The notes under the pieces are model-generated. The model was not told where the DNA came from. It did no database searches and saw only the letters and a program-made list of their open reading frames with translations. 64,000 bases of DNA, taken from NCBI GenBank assembly GCA_023408075.1, contig JAEYKW010000041.1, positions 41,909 through 105,908 of the forward strand, in the 5' to 3' direction. The DNA comes from Bacillota bacterium (GTDB taxonomy: Bacteria > Bacillota > Clostridia > Christensenellales > SZUA-584). The translations under genes were made by a program, and so were the position numbers. How positions within the stretch are numbered: position 1 is the stretch's first letter; each line of letters opens with the position of its first letter. Positions 58,562-64,000 of the stretch are shown piece after piece.

Positions 58562-59899
58562 TTATTTAGACGGGGGCTGGGGATCTTCGGTTAAATAGAC
58601 GACGGCGCTTTCAACCCGATGATCCTTTATGGCTGTGACTTTGATGGTCAGGCCGAATTCTTCGAGCTCCGGCGTCGATCCGTCGGAGGGGACGGTGCCG
58701 AGAATGCCGAACACAAGGCCGCCGAAGGTGTCGTATTCGTCTTCGGGCAGCAGCACGCCAAGCTCTCTTGAAACCTTATCCAGCGGGGCCGCGCCGCTTA
58801 AACGCCACGTTTTGGAATCAATCCGCTCAATCAGCGGCGATTCAGCGGGCATGGAGATATCGTCCTCGAGATCGCCCACAAGCTGCTCCAAAAGATCGTA
58901 CATCGTGATGATGCCGCTCATGCCGCCATGCTCGTCCAGCACCACCGCGAAATGATTGCGGCTTTTTTTCATGTTGCGGAACAGCACATCGGCGCGCACC
59001 GTCTCGGGCACAAAATAGGCGCTTTTAACCGCGCTGTTCATCACGGAAGCCCGGCTTTTGTCCTTAAGACGAAAATAATCCTTGGCGGACAGGATGCCCA
59101 CGATGTTGTCGGGGCTTTCCGCACAGACGGGGTATATGGAGTGGCGGCTCTGATTGATCGTCTGTTCCCACTGCTCATCCGTCTCATCGAGCCAGAGCAA
59201 AGAGACTTCTGTGCGGTGCGTCATGATCTCGTCCGCGCTCGTGTCGTTAAATTCGAATATGTTTTGTATGAAGTCCTTTTCGTCGGGCTGAATCGCGCCC
59301 TTTTCACTGCCCGCGTCCACCATCAGGCGAATCTCTTCTTCGGTGATTTCTTCATCGCTGCTGTGCGGGTTGATGCCAAAAAGGCGCAGTATGCCGTTCG
59401 CGGAAACCGTGAGCAGCCACACGACCGGCGCGAAAATTTTTGAAATGACATAAACGAGCATAGACAGCGAAAGGGCCAGCTTTTCGGCCTTCTTCATGCC
59501 GATGCGCTTGGGAACCAGCTCGCCGAGCGTCACCGTAAAATAGGTCAGCAGCAGCGTGATGATCACGACGGAGATCGTGCCGAGCACGGCTGCGGGAATA
59601 TTGATGCCGATGCTTGCAAGCGCCGCCGCAAGCCGGTCGGAAAAATTCTGTGCGGCAAAAGCGCTGCCCAACAGATTCACAAGCGTGATGCCGATTTGTA
59701 TTGTTGCGAGAAAACGCGCGGGCTGCGCTGTCAGCTTATAGAGCCGGATCGCGCGCTTGTCACCTGCCGCCGCCATCTTGGCAACCTTGTTGTCGTTAAT
59801 GCTGATGATTGCGATCTCTGCGCAGGCGAAAAGTGCATTGATGAAAATGAGAACAACCTGTAGTATGATTTGCCCTAATATAGGGTCACTGCCGTCCAA
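58562..59899 (-). CDS. CNNM/CBS/CorC-domain membrane protein (hemolysin family)
   Basis: A 445-residue protein of the CorC/HlyC (UPF0053) family. An N-terminal CNNM domain with four helices (about 8-185) is followed by a CBS pair (about 205-330) and a C-terminal CorC_HlyC domain (about 345-435, 'WRLSGAAPLDKVSRELGVLLPEDEYDTFGGLVFG'). Members act in magnesium or other cation export. It starts with TTG at 59899 behind GGAGG. A promoter lies at 59968-59996, and a hairpin (59925-59945) lies in its leader. Confidence 0.92.
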   Translation of the reverse strand: MDGSDPILGQIILQVVLIFINALFACAEIAIISINDNKVAKMAAAGDKRAIRLYKLTAQPARFLATIQIGITLVNLLGSAFAAQNFSDRLAAALASIGINIPAAVLGTISVVIITLLLTYFTVTLGELVPKRIGMKKAEKLALSLSMLVYVISKIFAPVVWLLTVSANGILRLFGINPHSSDEEITEEEIRLMVDAGSEKGAIQPDEKDFIQNIFEFNDTSADEIMTHRTEVSLLWLDETDEQWEQTINQSRHSIYPVCAESPDNIVGILSAKDYFRLKDKSRASVMNSAVKSAYFVPETVRADVLFRNMKKSRNHFAVVLDEHGGMSGIITMYDLLEQLVGDLEDDISMPAESPLIERIDSKTWRLSGAAPLDKVSRELGVLLPEDEYDTFGGLVFGILGTVPSDGSTPELEEFGLTIKVTAIKDHRVESAVVYLTEDPQPPSK

Positions 59900-59924
59900 A
59901 AAAATACCTCCAAATATTGAACTT

Positions 59925-59945
59925 AAACAGATACGGAATCTGTTT
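59925..59945 (-). promoter_or_regulatory. Leader hairpin of CNNM gene
   Basis: Perfect 8-bp arms AAACAGAT/ATCTGTTT with a 5-base loop between the promoter and the ribosome site. No U-run follows, so it is not an obvious terminator. Confidence 0.4.
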
Positions 59946-59967
59946 GTCTCTTACCTTATTTTAAAAG

Positions 59968-59996
59968 ATTATACTGTATTCATACGGACAAAACAA
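59968..59996 (-). promoter_or_regulatory. Promoter of CNNM gene
   Basis: Minus strand: -35 TTGTTT (59991-59996), 17-bp spacer, -10 TATAAT (59968-59973). Confidence 0.72.
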
Positions 59997-60028
59997 CCGG
60001 AACCGGTACAGGCTCCGGCACATTTTTA

Positions 60029-60057
60029 TTGACAAATGAAAAAAGACGCTTTAAAAT
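60029..60057 (+). promoter_or_regulatory. Promoter of PadR gene
   Basis: -35 TTGACA (60029-60034), 17-bp spacer, -10 TAAAAT (60052-60057). TATACAAGTTTG just downstream shares TATACAA with the sequence before the methyltransferase gene (about 60641) and may be a regulator site. Confidence 0.7.
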
Positions 60058-60089
60058 ATATACAAGTTTGAATAATAGAGGATGGCAGA

Positions 60090-60623
60090 ATGTCGAATAT
60101 CAAGCTGGTGCTGCTTGGGCTGCTTTGCGACAAGCCCATGCACGGGTATGAGATCAAGCATATCATAGAAGACCATATGGGGGATTGGACGGACATCAAA
60201 TTTGGCTCCATTTATTTTGCGCTCGCTAAGCTCGCCGAGGAACAGGCCGTCGAAATTGCTGAGGAGGGCCGCGAAGGGAACAGGCCGTCGCGCACAGTGT
60301 ATCAGATTACCAAAAAAGGCAGACAGGAATACATGCGGCTGCTGCGCGAGCTTTGGGCTTCCGACAACCGCACGCTGTTTTCGTTCGATGTGGGTTTGTT
60401 CTTTATCAGCAGCCTGCCGAAAGAAGAGGTGGCAGGATACCTGAATCAGCGCATACAGAGAGCCGATGAGTCGATTGCATATTTGCACCGTCACGGCGAG
60501 GCGATGCATGGCAATCCGCATATTCCGGCGCAGGCGCTGGCGATTATCAGCCACACGCGAAAGCACATGGAAGCGGAGCGCAGCTGGCTGGCCGAGGTCA
60601 AAGAACGGCTGGACAGCTTTTAA
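60090..60623 (+). CDS. PadR family transcriptional regulator
   Basis: A 177-residue PadR-type winged-helix regulator. The N-terminal 'LVLLGLLCDKPMHGYEIKHIIEDHMGDW' and 'GSIYFALAKLAEEQAVE' are the PadR DNA-binding signature, and 'RTVYQITKKGRQEYMRLL' is the wing and linker. The C-terminal about 85 residues form the helical dimer domain (Vir_act_alpha_C-like). No strong GGAGG precedes the ATG; AGAGGATGGCAG is the best candidate. It is followed 64 bases later by a methyltransferase gene, a common PadR pairing. Confidence 0.9.
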   Translation: MSNIKLVLLGLLCDKPMHGYEIKHIIEDHMGDWTDIKFGSIYFALAKLAEEQAVEIAEEGREGNRPSRTVYQITKKGRQEYMRLLRELWASDNRTLFSFDVGLFFISSLPKEEVAGYLNQRIQRADESIAYLHRHGEAMHGNPHIPAQALAIISHTRKHMEAERSWLAEVKERLDSF

Positions 60624-60687
60624 TGATTTTTTTGCGCCAGTATACAAACTTATATATATAAGCTAAAATAATAGAAGGAGAATAAAA

Positions 60688-61344
60688 ATGAAACAGAGAA
60701 TACCCGAAACGAATGAAGGCATACAGGGCGAGTTTGACGTCAGTGTTTTCAACGAATTCCAGAAAAACATGCGGGATCGCGGTTGGATCGAAACAAATCA
60801 GATCATTCAATCCGGCATTGCGCAGGGCCACGCGCTTGAGGTCGGGCCGGGGCCGGGATACCTCGGGCTCGAGTGGCTTAAAAACACATCCGGCACACGG
60901 CTGACCGGCCTTGAAATCAGCGCCAACATGATTGCGCTGGCGCAAAAGAACGCTCTGGCGTACGGCTTTGACCTGGAGCGTGTGAAATATGTGCAGGGCA
61001 ATGCCATGCTTATGCCGTTTGAGGCGGATCAGTTTGATGCGGCGTTCAGCAACGGGTCGCTGCACGAATGGGAGAGGCCCGGTGATGTTTTATCCGAAAT
61101 TGCACGCGTGCTGAAGCCTGCGGGCCGGTTCTTTATCAGCGATCTGCGCCGCGATTCCAGCCCGTTTATAAAACTGTTTTTAAGCGCCTCGACAAACAGA
61201 ATGATGCGAGCCGGGCTCAAAACATCGCTGCAGGCATCGTACACAAAACGGGAGCTTGAAGAGATCATTGAGGCAACGCCGCTGCGCGGCGCATCCGTCC
61301 GTACGAACCCGGTCAGCCTGTCTGTATCGGGCAGCCTTATATAG
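60688..61344 (+). CDS. Class I SAM-dependent methyltransferase
   Basis: A 218-residue methyltransferase of the Methyltransf_11/25 type. Motif I is 'ALEVGPGPGYLGLEWL' (about 50-65), the acidic SAM contact is in 'LTGLEISANMI', motif II/III are 'GNAMLMPFEADQFDAAFSNGSLHEW', and 'VLKPAGRFFISDLRRD' is the post-III strand. AGAAGGAG precedes the ATG. It probably forms a unit with the PadR regulator. The substrate is unknown; related enzymes often modify lipids, quinones or small metabolites. Confidence 0.9.
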   Translation: MKQRIPETNEGIQGEFDVSVFNEFQKNMRDRGWIETNQIIQSGIAQGHALEVGPGPGYLGLEWLKNTSGTRLTGLEISANMIALAQKNALAYGFDLERVKYVQGNAMLMPFEADQFDAAFSNGSLHEWERPGDVLSEIARVLKPAGRFFISDLRRDSSPFIKLFLSASTNRMMRAGLKTSLQASYTKRELEEIIEATPLRGASVRTNPVSLSVSGSLI

Positions 61345-61351
61345 GCAACAG

Positions 61352-61413
61352 TGTTAAAAAGTCTGCCAGATTAAAGTGGTAAAATTGACCAAAGTGGCAG
61401 GCTTTTGAGCCAG
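61352..61413 (+). terminator. Probable terminator after methyltransferase
   Basis: AAGTCTGCCA/TGGCAGGCTT stem with one G-T pair and a long, about 30-base AT-rich loop, ending in TTTT. Confidence 0.5.
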
Positions 61414-61444
61414 TGAAAATGGGCAGTTTAAACGTATTTTGTAC

Positions 61445-61473
61445 TTGCTTTTTGTCATATCGCATGTTAGAAT
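61445..61473 (+). promoter_or_regulatory. Promoter of secG
   Basis: -35 TTGCTT (61445-61450), 17-bp spacer, -10 TAGAAT (61468-61473). Confidence 0.65.
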
Positions 61474-61503
61474 ACTCGTGCTGTAGATTTTTAGGAGGTA
61501 GCA

Positions 61504-61890
61504 ATGGACGGTTTTGTGAGTGTCTTAGTGCTTGTCATCGACATAATCCTTTGTTTGTTCTCTTTGTTCATGATCGCTGTGGTGCTGCTGCAGTCCGGTA
61601 AGAGCGCCGGGTTGTCGGGCGATATCGCGGGCGGTGCCGAGACGTTCCTCGGGAAGAGCAAGGCGAAGAGCTATGAAGGAAAGTTGAAGAAACTGACGAA
61701 GGTGGCGGCTGTAGGCATTATGGTGCTGGCCATCGCGCTTGTGTTGATTCAGGTGTATGTTGTGCCGAACGGCACCGGTAATACGGATGTGCCCGCGGCA
61801 ACGCCGACGGCTCAGGTGTCAGATGACGCCGCTGCAACGCCGAGCGCGTCTGACGCAGAATCCGCGCCGACGGCAACACCGGCTGCGTAA
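61504..61890 (+). CDS. secG: Preprotein translocase subunit SecG
   Basis: A 128-residue SecG. Two transmembrane helices (about 5-28 and 62-85) flank the conserved 'VVLLQSGKSAGLSGDIAGGAETFLGKSKAKSYEGKLKK' loop (given in part: Gln-Ser-Gly-Lys then a Gly-rich turn, about 29-58). The C-terminus carries an unusual Ala/Thr/Pro/Asp-rich tail of about 40 residues ('AATPTAQVSDDAAATPSAS'), longer than in typical SecG of about 75-85 residues. AGGAGG lies before the ATG. The order secG then rnr is standard in Firmicutes. Confidence 0.93.
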   Translation: MDGFVSVLVLVIDIILCLFSLFMIAVVLLQSGKSAGLSGDIAGGAETFLGKSKAKSYEGKLKKLTKVAAVGIMVLAIALVLIQVYVVPNGTGNTDVPAATPTAQVSDDAAATPSASDAESAPTATPAA

Positions 61891-61906
61891 ACATTTCGCT
61901 CTTGCA

Positions 61907-61940
61907 ACGCCTTTCCGAAATCGACGGAAGGGCGTTTTTT
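61907..61940 (+). terminator. Terminator of secG
   Basis: ACGCCTTTCCG/CGGAAGGGCGT stem (one G-T pair), 7-base loop, six T. Confidence 0.8.
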
Positions 61941-62010
61941 AATGGATGCCGCTCAGAAAGATTCGCTTTTTGGGTATTATAATAGGGAGTTTTATATTGA
62001 GGAGAAGGAA

Positions 62011-64000
62011 TTGGAATTAACGGAATTAATCATTGATGAATTGAATAAATCGGGGAGAAAGGTCGATTTCGACGAGCTTGTGAAGAATCTGCAAGTGAGC
62101 CCGGGGGAATGCCGGGAGGCGGTGAGCGTGCTTGTGGCTCAGGGCAAGGTGATACGCTCCCCCAAGGGCAAGCTGTTTCTGCCGGGCCGGTTTGATTTTT
62201 TTACAGGCCGTATCGATGTCAAACGTTCGGGATTCGGTTTTTTGCTCAACGAGCAGGGCGACATCTTCGTTGGCGCCGATAATAAGGGCGGCGCGATGAA
62301 CGGCGATCTCGTGGTGGTGCGGCTGCTTTCCAAGGCGGAAACCGACCGAAGCCGCGAGGGTGAAGTCGTCGAAATCATTGAGGAGAAAACGAAGCGCGTC
62401 GTCGGCACGCTGGTCGGGCGGTATGTATCGCCCGATGACGACAGGCTTGATGAGGTGTTTATATCCCGCAACGACTTGAACGGTGCGGCAAGCGGCCAGA
62501 AGGTGGTTGTGGAAATTAAAAAGCGCGGCAGCGGCGAGCGCAGTGCCGAAGGGCGCGTGACCGAGGTGCTCGGCACCGCGGGGGTGGCCAGCGTCGAGCT
62601 CAAAAGCCTGATTCGGCAGTACGACCTGCCCGAGGCGTTTCCGGCCGATGTGGAAGCCGAAGCGCAGCGGGCATCCGGCTTTCTCATTGACGCGACGGAT
62701 CGCGAGGATTTACGCGGTCAGAATATATTCACGATTGACGGCGCGGACGCGAAGGACCTTGACGATGCAGTGTCTGTCAAGAAGCTCGAAAGCGGGTATG
62801 AGCTTGGCGTGCATATTGCGGATGTGGCGCAGTATGTGAAAGAGGGCAGCAAGCTCGACCGAGAGGCGTTCAAGCGCGGCACGAGTGTGTATCTGGCGGA
62901 CACGGTGATTCCGATGCTCCCCAAGGCGCTGTCCAACGGCGCATGCTCGCTCTCGGAGGGCACCGACAAGCTGACGCTTTCGTGCTTTATGAAGATCGAC
63001 GCGCAGGGCAATGTGCACGAGGCGCGCGTGGCGCAGACAGTGATACACTCAAAGCACCGTCTCACATACAGCGATGTCAACAAGATATTTGAGGGCGGCA
63101 ATGACGCGCTTGAGCACGAATACGCGGATATTCTTGCCGACCTGCTCGAGATGAAGCAGCTCGCAGCGCAGCTGCGCGCCCGCCGGGAGGAAAAAGGCAG
63201 CATCGATTTCGAACTCGACGAGACGGCGTTTAAATACGACGCCGAGGGGCGCGTGATCGGCGTGGGGCCGCGGTCGCGCGGCGATGCCGAGAAGCTGATT
63301 GAAGAGTTTATGCTCGCGGCCAACAAATCGGTGGCTGAGATGTATTTCTGGCGCGATATCCCGTTTGTATACCGCGTGCACGAGCAGCCGGACGAGGAGA
63401 AAATGCGTAACTTCGCCGCGTTTTACGAGAACTTCGGCAAAATAAGAGGCAAAATCGATAACGTGCGGCCGAAGCTCCTGCAGGGCATACTGGAGGACGT
63501 GAAGGGCAAGCCGCATGAGAACATTATCAACCAGATCATGCTGCGCAGCCTCAAAAAAGCGGAATACAGCCCCGAGTGCAAGGGGCATTTCGGGCTCAGC
63601 TTTCAGTATTACTGCCACTTCACCTCGCCGATTCGGCGCTACCCCGATCTGATGGTGCACCGCATCATCAAGCGGGATCTGAACGGGCGACTCACCGCGA
63701 AGGCGATTGAGTCACTCGCGGTGACGGTGGATGAAGCATCGCGGCAGTCGAGCCTGCGCGAGCGTGCGGCAATGGAAGCGGAACGCGCGGTGGACGACAT
63801 GAAAAAGGCCGAGTATATGTACGGCAAAGAGGGCCAGGAGTTCGACGGCATCATCAGCGGCGTGTCAAGAAATGTCATATTCGTGCAGCTTGACAATACG
63901 GTGGAGGGTGTGATACCATTATCATCCCTGCAAGATGATTACTATGTTTACAACGAAAAACTGTACTGTGTGATCGGCGAGAGGACGCGGCGCAAGCTCA
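62011..64000 (+). CDS. rnr: Ribonuclease R, truncated by window end
   Basis: An open reading frame of 663 codons continues past the window end. N-terminal winged-helix region (about 1-60, 'ELTELIIDELNKSGRKVDFD'), two cold-shock domains (about 65-215), and the RNB exoribonuclease domain with 'FTIDGADAKDLDDAVS' (metal-binding Asp cluster, about 240-255), 'LGVHIADVAQYV' and 'YYCHFTSPIRRYPDLMVH' are all present. The S1 domain begins at about 610 ('FDGIISGVSRNVIFVQL'). RNase R degrades structured RNA 3' to 5'. I start at TTG 62011, directly behind GAGGAGAAGG; an in-frame ATG at 61942 lies at the secG terminator and before a TATAAT (about 61976-61981), so it is unlikely. Confidence 0.94.
   Translation, partial: MELTELIIDELNKSGRKVDFDELVKNLQVSPGECREAVSVLVAQGKVIRSPKGKLFLPGRFDFFTGRIDVKRSGFGFLLNEQGDIFVGADNKGGAMNGDLVVVRLLSKAETDRSREGEVVEIIEEKTKRVVGTLVGRYVSPDDDRLDEVFISRNDLNGAASGQKVVVEIKKRGSGERSAEGRVTEVLGTAGVASVELKSLIRQYDLPEAFPADVEAEAQRASGFLIDATDREDLRGQNIFTIDGADAKDLDDAVSVKKLESGYELGVHIADVAQYVKEGSKLDREAFKRGTSVYLADTVIPMLPKALSNGACSLSEGTDKLTLSCFMKIDAQGNVHEARVAQTVIHSKHRLTYSDVNKIFEGGNDALEHEYADILADLLEMKQLAAQLRARREEKGSIDFELDETAFKYDAEGRVIGVGPRSRGDAEKLIEEFMLAANKSVAEMYFWRDIPFVYRVHEQPDEEKMRNFAAFYENFGKIRGKIDNVRPKLLQGILEDVKGKPHENIINQIMLRSLKKAEYSPECKGHFGLSFQYYCHFTSPIRRYPDLMVHRIIKRDLNGRLTAKAIESLAVTVDEASRQSSLRERAAMEAERAVDDMKKAEYMYGKEGQEFDGIISGVSRNVIFVQLDNTVEGVIPLSSLQDDYYVYNEKLYCVIGERTRRKL

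Noticed and set aside
61942..62010. Alternative ATG start of RNase R
   Set aside because: It begins at the secG terminator T-run and before a TATAAT; the TTG at 62011 is directly behind GAGGAGAAGG.

Overview
The window looks like a chromosomal segment of a spore-forming Clostridia-type Firmicute of moderate GC. Lineage markers are RicT/YaaT, a BofA-like protein, a DgkA-type undecaprenol kinase, SecG followed by RNase R, and a class II fructose-bisphosphate aldolase. Most genes have strong GGAGG-type ribosome sites, several use TTG or GTG starts, and sigma-A type promoters (TTGACA, 17 bp, TATAAT) recur. The exact genus cannot be named from this sequence alone.

Layout. Bases 1-6320 are a patchwork accessory area. 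It holds two AT-rich genes (a membrane coiled-coil protein and an AAA-type ATPase with a C-terminal zinc ribbon), an ABC-F protein plus a YaiI-family protein flanked by a 20-bp direct repeat, and copies of a GC-rich palindromic repeat whose ends look like a tRNA T-arm. Bases 6368-14400 carry a second ABC-F gene with a leader hairpin, a 996-residue glycine-rich surface protein, a zinc-ribbon/TPR-like membrane protein, and a two-gene set ending in a frameshifted YVTN beta-propeller. Bases 14588-25886 are a run of small regulator-plus-enzyme units: flavodoxin-fold reductase with TetR under a 39-bp palindromic operator, TetR with an alpha/beta hydrolase and a CPBP protease, glutathione peroxidase with an OhrR-type MarR, an unusual radical SAM enzyme, and a TetR-methyltransferase-membrane protein operon with its own operator.

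An intact IS1182-family element (26085-27928) abuts a duplicated 3' end of tRNA-Gly(CCC). From 29323 the content becomes more housekeeping-like: HD-GYP protein, lipoprotein, a 56-residue ferredoxin, and a minus-strand operon coupled by ATGA overlaps (decarboxylase, HAD phosphatase, tmk, holB, ricT). An ABC-2 export operon and a CorA transporter follow, then mnmA with a Nudix gene.

The least explained locus is 48293-50688. A radical SAM protein is followed at 3 bp by a membrane-anchored alpha-toroid (terpene-cyclase-like) protein, and a 44-codon Cys-containing ORF overlaps its stop codon. This is my best candidate for an undescribed system. After it come a tandem lipoprotein pair (one copy broken at an 11-bp tandem duplication), fba, bofA, dgkA, an AraC regulator, an internally duplicated esterase-like lipoprotein, a feoA gene surrounded by palindromic boxes, a CNNM/CBS protein, a PadR-methyltransferase pair, secG, and rnr running off the end. 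Dispersed hairpin repeats fill most of the gene-free stretches.
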